Source: Undibacterium cyanobacteriorum (GTDB lineage Bacteria > Pseudomonadota > Gammaproteobacteria > Burkholderiales > Burkholderiaceae_D). From it: DNA of 64,000 nt. The notes under the pieces were generated by a model. It saw only the letters and a program-made list of their open reading frames with translations. It was not told where the DNA came from and ran no database searches. Below, piece by piece: positions 35,991 to 44,223 of the stretch. Within the stretch, counting starts at the first letter, position 1; each line of letters begins with the position of its first letter. The stretch covers positions 2,232,001 to 2,296,000 of the forward strand of contig NZ_CP133720.1 in NCBI RefSeq assembly GCF_031326225.1. The letters run 5' to 3'. The position numbers were made by a program, and so were the translations under genes.

Positions 35991-37301
35991 ATGAAACCCA
36001 TCAAAATCGGCCTCTTAGGTTTAGGCACAGTCGGCTCTGGCACGTTCAATGTTTTACAGCGTAATCAAGAAGAGATTATGCGTCGCGCTGGTCGTTCGAT
36101 TGAGATTTCGATGGTAGCGGTACGCAATCTTGAACGTGCTCAAGCTGTCACCAAAGGCGCGGTTGAGCTGGTCACAGATCCGAGTTTGGTTGTGAATCAT
36201 CCTGAGATCGACATCGTTGTTGAATTAATCGGCGGCACCGATGTCGCCAAAGATTTGGTATTGCAAGCGATTGCCAATGGCAAACATGTGGTGACCGCGA
36301 ATAAGGCTTTGATCGCCAAGCACGGCAATGAAGTTTTTAAAGCCGCACAAGACAAAGGTGTTATGGTCGCGTTTGAAGCCGCCGTGGCCGGTGGCATTCC
36401 TATCATCAAAGCCTTGCGTGAGGGTTTGACAGCGAATCGTATTCAATGGATTGCTGGCATCATCAACGGCACAACGAATTTTATCCTGTCCGAAATGCGC
36501 GATAAAGGCCTTGATTTTGCGACGGTGCTCAAACAAGCTCAAGCACTCGGTTACGCAGAAGCCGACCCAACCTTTGATATTGAAGGGATCGATGCGGCAC
36601 ACAAACTCACCATCATGGCGTCGATTGCCTTTGGCATTCCAACTCAATTTGATAAAGCATACGTAGAAGGCATTACCAAACTGGAAGCGACGGATATCGA
36701 GTATGCAGAGCAACTCGGTTACCGCATTAAACTGCTAGGCATCACCAAACGCAGCGAAGCAGGGATTGAGTTGCGTGTACATCCGACCTTGATTCCGGAA
36801 AAACGTTTGATCGCTAACGTGGAAGGCGCGATGAATGCGGTCTTGGTGCAAGGTGATGCGGTTGGTGCGACACTCTATTACGGTAAGGGCGCAGGTTCAG
36901 AGCCAACAGCATCTTCTGTGATCGCTGATATCGTCGACATTACACGCTTGGCTTCAGCCGACCCAGAACATCGCGTTCCCTATTTGGCATTTCAACCGAA
37001 CGCACTGAGCGATTTGACAGTCCTGCCGATGAGTGAAGTGCACACAAGTTATTACCTTCGCATGCGCGTGGACGATAAGCCGGGTGTTTTGGCCGATGTT
37101 ACCAAGATCCTTGCAGGCTTCTCGATCTCCATCGACGCTATGCTACAAAAAGAACCAGGGGAGGGTGAGCTAAAGACGGACATCATCATGTTGACTCATC
37201 AAACTCAAGAGAAGAACATCGATGCGGCAATTGCTCAAATCGAAGCCTTGGCCTCGGTTTCCGGAAAGGTCACCAAGCTACGCTTGGAGGAGTTGAGTTA
37301 A
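35991..37301 (+). CDS. hom: Homoserine dehydrogenase
   Basis: A 436-residue enzyme with NAD(P)-binding GLLGLGTVGSGTFNVL at the N-terminus, the catalytic-domain signature AAVAGGIPIIKALREGLTANRI and GIINGTTNFIL. A C-terminal ACT domain is near residue 350 (YYLRMRVDDKPGVLADV), so threonine feedback is likely. It reduces aspartate semialdehyde to homoserine for threonine, methionine and isoleucine synthesis. The threonine synthase gene that commonly follows hom in related bacteria is not here; instead a terminator and convergent genes follow. Confidence 0.95.
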   Translation: MKPIKIGLLGLGTVGSGTFNVLQRNQEEIMRRAGRSIEISMVAVRNLERAQAVTKGAVELVTDPSLVVNHPEIDIVVELIGGTDVAKDLVLQAIANGKHVVTANKALIAKHGNEVFKAAQDKGVMVAFEAAVAGGIPIIKALREGLTANRIQWIAGIINGTTNFILSEMRDKGLDFATVLKQAQALGYAEADPTFDIEGIDAAHKLTIMASIAFGIPTQFDKAYVEGITKLEATDIEYAEQLGYRIKLLGITKRSEAGIELRVHPTLIPEKRLIANVEGAMNAVLVQGDAVGATLYYGKGAGSEPTASSVIADIVDITRLASADPEHRVPYLAFQPNALSDLTVLPMSEVHTSYYLRMRVDDKPGVLADVTKILAGFSISIDAMLQKEPGEGELKTDIIMLTHQTQEKNIDAAIAQIEALASVSGKVTKLRLEELS

Positions 37302-37378
37302 GTTGCGTTGAACTCGGATATTGCTTGCACGCTGCAATTCCACTGAAGAACACAAAGATAGCACTCAAGAAATGAATG

Positions 37379-37418
37379 AAATCCGGACCTGCATGGAAAT
37401 GTAGCTCCGGATTTTTTC
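37379..37418. terminator. Terminator between hom and the DUF4936 gene
   Basis: AAATCCGGA (37379-37387) pairs with TCCGGATTT (37406-37414) and runs into further T residues. It lies between convergent genes. Confidence 0.8.
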
Positions 37419-37426
37419 TTGGGTGG

Positions 37427-37705
37427 TTAAACGGTGACAGTGACGAAATACTCGAGATGGCGCTTGCCGATGATATGGGAATAGAGCCCTGATTGGGAGA
37501 CGGTCTTGGCCAGTGTTTCTTCAAAATCTTCAGGAATATCTCGATAAATTTCCATCCACGTTTCGATACCATCATGAGCGTTGGGACGCTTTTGAACCTC
37601 TGGTTTAAGACCGAGCTGGCGTAAGGATGTCTGGAGTCGTGTTAAACACTGCAGAACCGCAGTTTGGTTGTTGAGATGCGCCTTAAAATAAACATAGCAA
37701 TGCAT
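37427..37705 (-). CDS. DUF4936 family protein
   Basis: A 92-residue soluble protein that begins MHCYVYFKAH and has the YxYYR-like first strand, a Leu-rich helix, the TWMEIYRDIPEDFEE segment and a final HLEYFVTV strand. This pattern fits the small DUF4936 family found mainly in betaproteobacteria, with a ferredoxin-like alpha/beta fold suggested by the strand-helix order. Function is unknown. It lies 6 bases after ygfZ on the same strand, an association seen in related genomes, so it may be linked to iron-sulfur enzyme maintenance. Confidence 0.78.
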   Translation of the reverse strand: MHCYVYFKAHLNNQTAVLQCLTRLQTSLRQLGLKPEVQKRPNAHDGIETWMEIYRDIPEDFEETLAKTVSQSGLYSHIIGKRHLEYFVTVTV

Positions 37706-37711
37706 GGTGAC

Positions 37712-38740
37712 CTACTCTGTTACATCGATATAGGCATAAGGTAATGCCTTGAATGAGAGCTGAGGCCCACTGACGTTACCGAGAAATACTTGGCCTTCTT
37801 CGTGCGCCGCGAGTTTTATTTCAACCAAGACGATGACCGTACCATCGAGATCGAATTCGGCTGTGACAATCATGCCGCAAGGTTGTTCTGGATCGCTTTT
37901 TGCGAAGATCTCTTGCCCAGCTGTAGCAAGCGCGAGATCGGCACCATCGATACTCGCGATTGTCATACGTCGCTTCAGTTTTCCTAAGTATTGACTGCGA
38001 GCGACAATTTCTTGCCCCGGATAACATCCTTTGCGGAAGTTCACGCCACCGATGAGTTCGAAATTCAACATCTGAGGAACAAACTGTTCTTTGATCTTAT
38101 CGTTGACTTGTGCGATACCAGCATAAATCTGTCCGACTCGCCACATTCTTGCATTCACAATCGGCAGTTGGGCAGTAAAGCCTTGTAAATGAGTGAAGCT
38201 AGAGGCTGCTTGTTCTGCAGTTTCTACTAAAAGCATATAGCGGGACAATCCCAAACAATCGTCGCGCCGTATTAGAAAATGAGTTTCCGAAGCTGAAACT
38301 TCATTCACCTTTTGCGGAAGAGGCGTGCTAAGAAGCTGTGCTGACTCAGCATTGTTAACGCCTAAACCAAACGTTTTAAACTGATTTGATACATCCTCTA
38401 TTTTGACTTTGGAGCGTAACACAAACATTTGCAACCTCTTTTGCAATGAAGGCAAAAGATCGGCGGCACATTGTAAGAAGATGGCATCCTGATATTTCCA
38501 GTAGTAGAAGCTTGCCAGCATTCGGCCTTTGGCGCTGCAATATGCCGCATATCGTGCTTCGCCTTCTTTTAAACGCTCGACGTCATTGCTCAATTGACTA
38601 TGAAGAAAAGTCGCCGCGTCTTCGCCAGTCACTTTGAGTAGGGCTTGATCTTGAAGCTGGCATATAAAAGAATTCCGTGTTGATTCTTCCAGAGTTGGCA
38701 TATTTTCTGTTTCAAACAGACGTAAATCGAAGTTTTCCAT
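37712..38740 (-). CDS. ygfZ: Folate-binding protein YgfZ
   Basis: A 342-residue GcvT-like protein from the ATG at 38740; an ATG 63 bases upstream has no ribosome-binding site. The family hallmark KGCYPGQEI (redox-active Cys) is present, along with the N-terminal HSQLSNDVERL and YCSAKGRMLASF segments. YgfZ uses tetrahydrofolate in the repair or assembly of certain iron-sulfur enzymes such as MiaB. It is divergent from mltG, a common arrangement in betaproteobacteria. Confidence 0.93.
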   Translation of the reverse strand: MENFDLRLFETENMPTLEESTRNSFICQLQDQALLKVTGEDAATFLHSQLSNDVERLKEGEARYAAYCSAKGRMLASFYYWKYQDAIFLQCAADLLPSLQKRLQMFVLRSKVKIEDVSNQFKTFGLGVNNAESAQLLSTPLPQKVNEVSASETHFLIRRDDCLGLSRYMLLVETAEQAASSFTHLQGFTAQLPIVNARMWRVGQIYAGIAQVNDKIKEQFVPQMLNFELIGGVNFRKGCYPGQEIVARSQYLGKLKRRMTIASIDGADLALATAGQEIFAKSDPEQPCGMIVTAEFDLDGTVIVLVEIKLAAHEEGQVFLGNVSGPQLSFKALPYAYIDVTE

Positions 38741-38842
38741 AAGTCGCTCATTTTTTGATTTTTGTATCACTTGACCTTTGATCCCATTTACAATGGCAGG
38801 CATTTTTTGAAATTATCGCAGTAAATTGAATTTGATGTTGCC

Positions 38843-39841
38843 ATGGGCTTTCTTAAAAAACTCTTCATTCTGATGTTGGTATTGGCTACGATTACAATCG
38901 GTGGTGCCGCTTGGTACCTACAACGTTGGTCTGACACAGCCTTAATAGCAAGCCCCACGCCGATTCAATTCTCCATCAAATCAGGTAGCACCATTCGCGG
39001 TGCGGCAAAGCAGATGCAGCAAGCGGGAGTTCCCGTACAAGGCTGGTTATTTGAGGCACTGGCACGTGTCCAAGGAAGTGCGCATAAACTCAAAGCGGGC
39101 TCTTATGAACTCAGCACCAATGAAACTCCACGGGACTTACTCAGCAAACTTGTTGAAGGACGATTTAGCTTAACTAGCCTGAGTATCATTGAAGGGTGGA
39201 ATTTCCGACAAATGCGGAACGCCATCAACGCGCATCCCGAAATTAGTCACGATAGTCTAGCTATGTCAGATCGGGAGTTGATGAAGGCGATCGGTAGCGA
39301 GTTTGATTATCCCGAAGGTCTCTTTTTTCCGGACACCTATCGATTCGCAAAAAATAGTAGCGACCTACAAGTGTTTCGTCTTGCTCATCAAGCGATGTTG
39401 AGTCGTCTTGACGAGGTGTGGAAAAAACGCGCTGAAAATTTACCGTATAAGACGCCGTATCAAGTTCTTATTATGGCCTCCATCATCGAAAAAGAAACAG
39501 GTCAAGCAAGCGAGCGCGGCATGATTGCTTCGGTGTTTGTGAACCGACTGAAAGTAGGCATGCTCCTGCAAACAGATCCCACTGTGATTTACGGCATGGG
39601 GGAGCAATTTAAGGGGAATATCCGCAAACGCGATCTGACCACAGACACGCCTTATAATACCTACACGAGAGTCGGGCTACCACCGACACCGATTGCATTG
39701 CCTGGAATGGATTCTCTGAAAGCAGCGGTCAATCCAGAGCCAAGCAATGCATTCTATTTTGTCGCGCGGGGAAATGGAACAAGTCAGTTCTCGGAAACCT
39801 TAAACGAACATAATAAGGCCGTTAATAAATATCAGCGTTAA
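38843..39841 (+). CDS. mltG: Endolytic murein transglycosylase MltG
   Basis: A 332-residue protein with an N-terminal transmembrane anchor (about residues 5-25), a LysM-like region and the YceG catalytic domain. The catalytic Glu lies in ASIIEKETGQASERG, and the typical LQTDPTVIYGMG and PYNTYTRVGLPPTPIALPG segments are present. It cleaves nascent glycan strands in the periplasm and sets their length. It opens the mltG-tmk-holB-pilZ series. A gap of 105 bases precedes tmk. Confidence 0.95.
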   Translation: MGFLKKLFILMLVLATITIGGAAWYLQRWSDTALIASPTPIQFSIKSGSTIRGAAKQMQQAGVPVQGWLFEALARVQGSAHKLKAGSYELSTNETPRDLLSKLVEGRFSLTSLSIIEGWNFRQMRNAINAHPEISHDSLAMSDRELMKAIGSEFDYPEGLFFPDTYRFAKNSSDLQVFRLAHQAMLSRLDEVWKKRAENLPYKTPYQVLIMASIIEKETGQASERGMIASVFVNRLKVGMLLQTDPTVIYGMGEQFKGNIRKRDLTTDTPYNTYTRVGLPPTPIALPGMDSLKAAVNPEPSNAFYFVARGNGTSQFSETLNEHNKAVNKYQR

Positions 39842-39946
39842 ACATCTTTAACTGATGCGATTGGCTGGACCATAAAATTTATGTCGAAGTACGAATTTAT
39901 CGCCCCCAATTTAATGCAAACACGATCACTAAACAGATAAGTACAG

Positions 39947-40582
39947 ATGAACAAACGAGGACTCTTCATCACCTTCGAAGGCATAGACGGCGCGGGCAAG
40001 TCGACACACATCGACTTCGTGCGGGCGCTTGTGGAGAATAGCGGCATCACGGTTCGGAATACACGTGAGCCGGGAGGAACGCCTTTAGGCGAAGCTTTAC
40101 GCAATTTGTTACTGCAACAGAGTATGCATCTTGAGACCGAAGCCTTGTTGATGTTTGCATCCCGTCGCGAACATTTGGCCCTAGTGATTGAGCCAGCGCT
40201 CAATGCTGGTGGATGTGTGATTTCAGATCGGTTTTCCGATGCCAGTTTTGCCTATCAAGGTGGTGGACGACACCTGAGCATTAGTAAATTGAATGCATTG
40301 GAACAATGGGTGCATCCTCACTTGCAGCCAGATTTAACTTTACTCTTTGATGTGCCGATTGAGGTCGCGCGTGCGCGTCTCGATGCAACTCGCACACTTG
40401 ATAAATTTGAAAAGGAAAATGCGGATTTTTTCATCGATACCCGCAATGAATATTTGCGACGTGCTCAGGAATTTCCGCAAAGATTTCGAATTATCGACTC
40501 CACGCAGACGATCAGTGTTATACAAGAGCAGTTGAAAGTCATCGTCCAACAGCAATTGCTAGCATTTAAAAATGCGCAGTAA
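39947..40582 (+). CDS. tmk: Thymidylate kinase
   Basis: A 211-residue P-loop kinase with FEGIDGAGKSTH at the N-terminus, the DR(Y/F/S)-type motif ISDRFSDASFAYQG and TREPGGTPLGE. It phosphorylates dTMP to dTDP. The length is normal for Tmk. It belongs to the series mltG-tmk-holB-pilZ and ends 43 bases before holB. Confidence 0.96.
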   Translation: MNKRGLFITFEGIDGAGKSTHIDFVRALVENSGITVRNTREPGGTPLGEALRNLLLQQSMHLETEALLMFASRREHLALVIEPALNAGGCVISDRFSDASFAYQGGGRHLSISKLNALEQWVHPHLQPDLTLLFDVPIEVARARLDATRTLDKFEKENADFFIDTRNEYLRRAQEFPQRFRIIDSTQTISVIQEQLKVIVQQQLLAFKNAQ

Positions 40583-40625
40583 AGTGCTCGGCAGAACATA
40601 ACCACCATCAGATGAGAGCGAGAAA

Positions 40626-41666
40626 ATGAGCTCACCGCTTTATGAATGGCACGAAGAAGCTTGGCGTCAAGTGATGGCGATGCGAGCACGCATGCCACAT
40701 GCTATTTTGATGTTCGGTTCTGAAGGGATAGGCAAGGCAACTTTCGCTGAACATTTGGCCAAGTCACTATTGTGTGAGTCACCGAATACCGACGGCCACG
40801 CCTGTGGTATTTGTTCCTCATGCAATTGGTTTGATCAATATAGTCATCCGGATTATCGCCGCGTGCGACCCGGCCTATTGGATGAAGAAGAGGCCGCCAC
40901 GGATGCGACCGAGAGTGATATTGAGACTGAAAAGAAAACAGCTAAATCCAGTAAAGCGCCGTCCAAGGAAATCGTGATTGACCAAGTGCGGGCTCTTGGC
41001 GATTTCATGAATATTTCGACGCACCGGCAAGGTACTAGAGTTGTTCTCATGTACCCAGCAGAGGCACTCAATGTGCCCGCCGCAAATGCTTTGCTCAAAT
41101 CCTTAGAAGAACCTAATCCGAACACCGTTTTTATCTTGGTGTCTCATCGACTCGATCGTTTGCTTCCGACAATTTTGTCGCGCTGCCATAAATTGGCGCT
41201 GCCGATGCCAAGTAAAGAACAAGCAAGCGCTTGGTTGTCAGCACAAGGTGTCAAAGACGCAGAGGTTTGGTTAGCTCAGCAGGGTGGTGCTCCTTTGTTA
41301 GCCTTAGAAATGGCGCAGTCTGAAGATGCACGTGAACTCGATGACTTTTTGCGAGCCTTGTCGCAACCCGATGTCGATGCGAGTTTGAAGCTCGCCGACA
41401 AAATGCAAAAGCTAGAAATGCCGCGTACGGTGTCGTGGTTGCAGCGTTGGTTATACGATGTGTTCAGCATGAAGCAAGCGGGTCGCTTACGATATTATCC
41501 AAAGTATAAAAAAGAAATCGAGCTCTTGGCGTCTCGTACAAGCAACGATAAATTAATGAAATTGATGAAAAATGTGCAGGATCGCCAAGCAATCGCAAGC
41601 CATCCACTTTCTGCGAAGCTGTTTTTAGAGGATATGCTGTTAGAATATTCGACAGCGTTCCGTTAA
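40626..41666 (+). CDS. holB: DNA polymerase III subunit delta'
   Basis: A 346-residue AAA+ clamp-loader subunit. It has a degenerate P-loop GSEGIGKATFA, zinc-binding cysteines in HACGICSSCNWF and sensor-like LEEPNPNTVFILVSHRLDRLLPTILSRC (shown here in outline). An acidic/lysine-rich insertion lies near residues 85-110 (DEEEAATDATESDIETEKK). It works with delta and tau/gamma to load the beta clamp. It lies between tmk and pilZ. Confidence 0.94.
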   Translation: MSSPLYEWHEEAWRQVMAMRARMPHAILMFGSEGIGKATFAEHLAKSLLCESPNTDGHACGICSSCNWFDQYSHPDYRRVRPGLLDEEEAATDATESDIETEKKTAKSSKAPSKEIVIDQVRALGDFMNISTHRQGTRVVLMYPAEALNVPAANALLKSLEEPNPNTVFILVSHRLDRLLPTILSRCHKLALPMPSKEQASAWLSAQGVKDAEVWLAQQGGAPLLALEMAQSEDARELDDFLRALSQPDVDASLKLADKMQKLEMPRTVSWLQRWLYDVFSMKQAGRLRYYPKYKKEIELLASRTSNDKLMKLMKNVQDRQAIASHPLSAKLFLEDMLLEYSTAFR

Positions 41667-41740
41667 TATTTTGATTTGTTAATTTGCGCCCAAAGTCTGG
41701 CTCATCTTCAAGCCAAGGCTTTAGGTATACGGGGAAATTT

Positions 41741-42130
41741 ATGGCTGATCTACCACAAGATCCCGGCGTCCCATTGAATATGCCGGCACCATCGCGACCA
41801 TCGGTTTTGTCGCTGGCGATCAAAGAGAAGTCTGCGTTGTATTCTGCATATATGCCTTTCCTCAAGAATGGCGGTATTTTTGTGCCCACCAACAAGTCGT
41901 ATAAGCTCGGTGAGGAAATTTATTTGATTTTAAGTTTACTCGACGATCCAAGTAAGTATCCGATTGCAGGGAAGGTCGCTTGGGTTACACCAGCAGGTGC
42001 TGGTAACAATAAATCGCAGGGAATTGGGGTTCACTTTCCAAACGATGAAAGTGGAATTCGTGTAAAAACTCGAGTGGAAGAAGTGTTGGGTGCAACCATC
42101 CGGTCTTCTCGTGCGACACATACCTTATAG
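41741..42130 (+). CDS. pilZ: PilZ-domain protein
   Basis: A 129-residue protein starting MADLPQDPGVPL at 41741; the longer ORF start overlaps the region right after holB. It is of the type IV pilus PilZ kind: LAIKEKSALYSAYMPFLKNGG, LILSLLDDP and GKVAWVTPAG with the GIGVHF motif. Such PilZ proteins often lack c-di-GMP-binding RxxxR residues; I see no RxxxR at the start, so it is likely a non-binding adaptor for pilus assembly. It is downstream of holB, as in Pseudomonas and Neisseria relatives. Confidence 0.9.
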   Translation: MADLPQDPGVPLNMPAPSRPSVLSLAIKEKSALYSAYMPFLKNGGIFVPTNKSYKLGEEIYLILSLLDDPSKYPIAGKVAWVTPAGAGNNKSQGIGVHFPNDESGIRVKTRVEEVLGATIRSSRATHTL

Positions 42131-42180
42131 TTTGAAGAAGATGTCGTCGCGATTCGGCGACATTCTTTATAAACCATGCT

Positions 42181-42206
42181 TAGGCGCCTTGTGCGCCTAT
42201 AATTTT
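42181..42206 (+). terminator. Hairpin before the GNAT gene, likely terminator of the holB-pilZ unit
   Basis: TAGGCGC-CTTGT-GCGCCTA is a perfect 7-bp stem followed by TAATTTT. A weaker stem (ATGTCG/CGACAT, 42141-42163) lies just upstream. Confidence 0.6.
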
Positions 42207-42228
42207 GTCCGAAATCTTTTAGGTTTTT

Positions 42229-42747
42229 ATGATGATAGATCAGCAACAAGACTACACGCATCGATTGGCGCGAATCGAGGATTTACCTGCGATCGTTGCC
42301 ATCTATAACTCAACCATTGCCTCACGCATGGTGACGGCGGATACCGAAGAGATTTCGGTCGAGTCGCGTTTGAATTGGTTTCACGAACACAAACCTGAAA
42401 CTCGTCCTTTATGGGTAGTTGAAGGCGATAAGGGGGAGATACTCGGATGGTTGTCCTATTCCAATTTCTACGGACGTCCTGCCTATTCAGGAACGGCAGA
42501 ATTGTCGATTTATTTGCATACTTCAATGCGTGGTAAGGGACTTGGTAAATATCTGTTACGTGAAGCGATCACATTCGCCCCGAAAATTGGGGTGCATACC
42601 GTACTCGGATTTATCTTTGGACACAACGTGCCAAGTATGAATTTATTTGCATCTTTCAATTTTGAAATCTGGGCCACATTACCAAGGGTTGCCAATCTCG
42701 ATGGTATTGAAAGAGACTTGATCATCTTTGGGAAGCGTGTCGACTAG
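42229..42747 (+). CDS. GNAT-family N-acetyltransferase (phosphinothricin acetyltransferase-like)
   Basis: A 172-residue acetyltransferase. The start of the fold is RLARIEDLPAIVAIYN. The acetyl-CoA-binding motif is near residue 103 (MRGKGLGKYLLREAI, Q/RxxGxG/A form), preceded by the ELSIYLH strand. The pattern NSTIASRMVTADTEE and the late GHNVPSMNLFASFNFE match the Pat/Bar-like subgroup. The natural substrate is unknown; a methionine-sulfoximine or amino-acid analogue is possible. It is monocistronic, with a hairpin upstream. Confidence 0.85.
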   Translation: MMIDQQQDYTHRLARIEDLPAIVAIYNSTIASRMVTADTEEISVESRLNWFHEHKPETRPLWVVEGDKGEILGWLSYSNFYGRPAYSGTAELSIYLHTSMRGKGLGKYLLREAITFAPKIGVHTVLGFIFGHNVPSMNLFASFNFEIWATLPRVANLDGIERDLIIFGKRVD

Positions 42748-42893
42748 GCTTTGAGTGCTAGGAGCTAGCACTGAAACAGAGTAAAATGTCGCAATCAGTA
42801 GCGACGATCTATGAATGATCGACCTCTTCATTCAGTGCCCACGATGCAGAATGCTTCGCAAAGCGCTGCTCAACTTCTTCTCATCATACCAAT

Positions 42894-43997
42894 ATGCTCA
42901 GTTATCGCCATGGATTTCATGCCGGCAATCATGCCGATGTCCTCAAACACTTTGTGTTAATTGAGTTGTTGCAGTACCTCAATAATAAAGATACCGCCTA
43001 TAGCTATATCGATACTCATGCTGGCGCAGGGCTTTATTCTCTGGATACCGGCTACGCCACCAAAAATGCGGAATACGAAACGGGTATTTCGCCATTGTGG
43101 AACTGTGACGATCTTCCGGCTGCGTTACAGACGTATCTGGATTTGGTGCGCGAACTTAATCCTAGCGGAAAGCTGCGCTATTACCCTGGTTCGCCGTATT
43201 GCGCTGAGCAGGTTATGCGGGATCAGGACCGCTTGCGTTTGTTCGAGTTGCATCCAAGCGAGATCAAAATCCTTGGTGAGAATTTTCATCGACTCGCGCA
43301 ACACAAAGCGGAGCAAGGCGAGCGCCAAATCAGCCGCGGCAAGCGCGTCATGATTAACGCAGGCGATGGATTTGATGGTCTAAAAGGTCTTTTGCCACCG
43401 CCATCTCGACGCGCCTTAGTTTTGATCGATCCGCCCTATGAAGTTAAAGACGATTATCGTCGCGTTAAAGTCTGTCTTGAAGATGCCTTACAGCGTTTCC
43501 CAACGGGTACTTATGCGGTCTGGTATCCCGCTCTGGCACGCCAAGAATCGCAGCAATTGCCGGAGCGTCTCAAACGCTTACCGGGAAGCACATGGTTGAA
43601 TGTCACACTCAGCATTTCAGGTCCGAGTCCAGATGGCTTCGGTTTGCATAGCAGTGGCATGTTCATCATTAATCCACCGTGGACATTAGAAGCAACCTTA
43701 AAAGAAGTCATGCCGTATTTGGTGAAAGTCTTGGGCAAAGACAAACAAGCTCGATTCACGCTTGAAAGTGGCGAACCACTGAAGGGCATGTCTGAAAAGA
43801 GAGAGCGTAGCCCGAGCGCAACGCAGGATTCACCACGTGTACGGTCTGACTCTCTATCAGGAAAACGAACTGTAAGTCGAGATAGTTCGCGTGATCGCTC
43901 GACAGATTCTCCAGACCCTCGATTTTCTGCAAAAGCACCGTCTAAGTTTTCAAGCAGAACTCCAAGAGCAAGAACCCGCACCCGACTCAAAGATTGA
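42894..43997 (+). CDS. rlmJ: 23S rRNA (adenine(2030)-N6)-methyltransferase RlmJ with Ser/Arg-rich C-terminal extension
   Basis: A 367-residue protein. Residues 1 to about 285 match RlmJ: MLSYRHGFHAGNHADVLKH, the SAM-site YIDTHAGAGLY and the catalytic DPPY in LVLIDPPYEVKDDYRRV. It methylates A2030 of 23S rRNA at N6. E. coli RlmJ is about 280 residues, so the last 69 or so residues (from about 299) are additional: they are rich in Ser and Arg with repeated SR/RS/DR dipeptides, highly basic, and probably disordered. That tail is coded in the same frame without interruption, and the stop is clean. Confidence 0.92.
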   Translation: MLSYRHGFHAGNHADVLKHFVLIELLQYLNNKDTAYSYIDTHAGAGLYSLDTGYATKNAEYETGISPLWNCDDLPAALQTYLDLVRELNPSGKLRYYPGSPYCAEQVMRDQDRLRLFELHPSEIKILGENFHRLAQHKAEQGERQISRGKRVMINAGDGFDGLKGLLPPPSRRALVLIDPPYEVKDDYRRVKVCLEDALQRFPTGTYAVWYPALARQESQQLPERLKRLPGSTWLNVTLSISGPSPDGFGLHSSGMFIINPPWTLEATLKEVMPYLVKVLGKDKQARFTLESGEPLKGMSEKRERSPSATQDSPRVRSDSLSGKRTVSRDSSRDRSTDSPDPRFSAKAPSKFSSRTPRARTRTRLKD

Positions 43998-44223
43998 TCT
44001 AGGATATTTGTAAGGGATTGCTAGGTTGTTTTTTAGCTTGTTGATAGGTTGTTGTTAGTGTGGGACGCGCTTAGATCGAGGTCGGCGTGTCCGTTAGTCT
44101 CTCGTGTATGATTGTGTTTTGAGCATCGAAAGCTTTCGACAATGCTCCGGCTGGTCCCATTTCATTCATTGATGAAGTGGCGGCTCGCGATCAATCAATC
44201 ATCAAAAAAAAGAATTTGAGACT

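Noticed and set aside
36225..36713. A 162-codon minus-strand ORF within hom
   Set aside because: Antisense shadow of a conserved enzyme gene.
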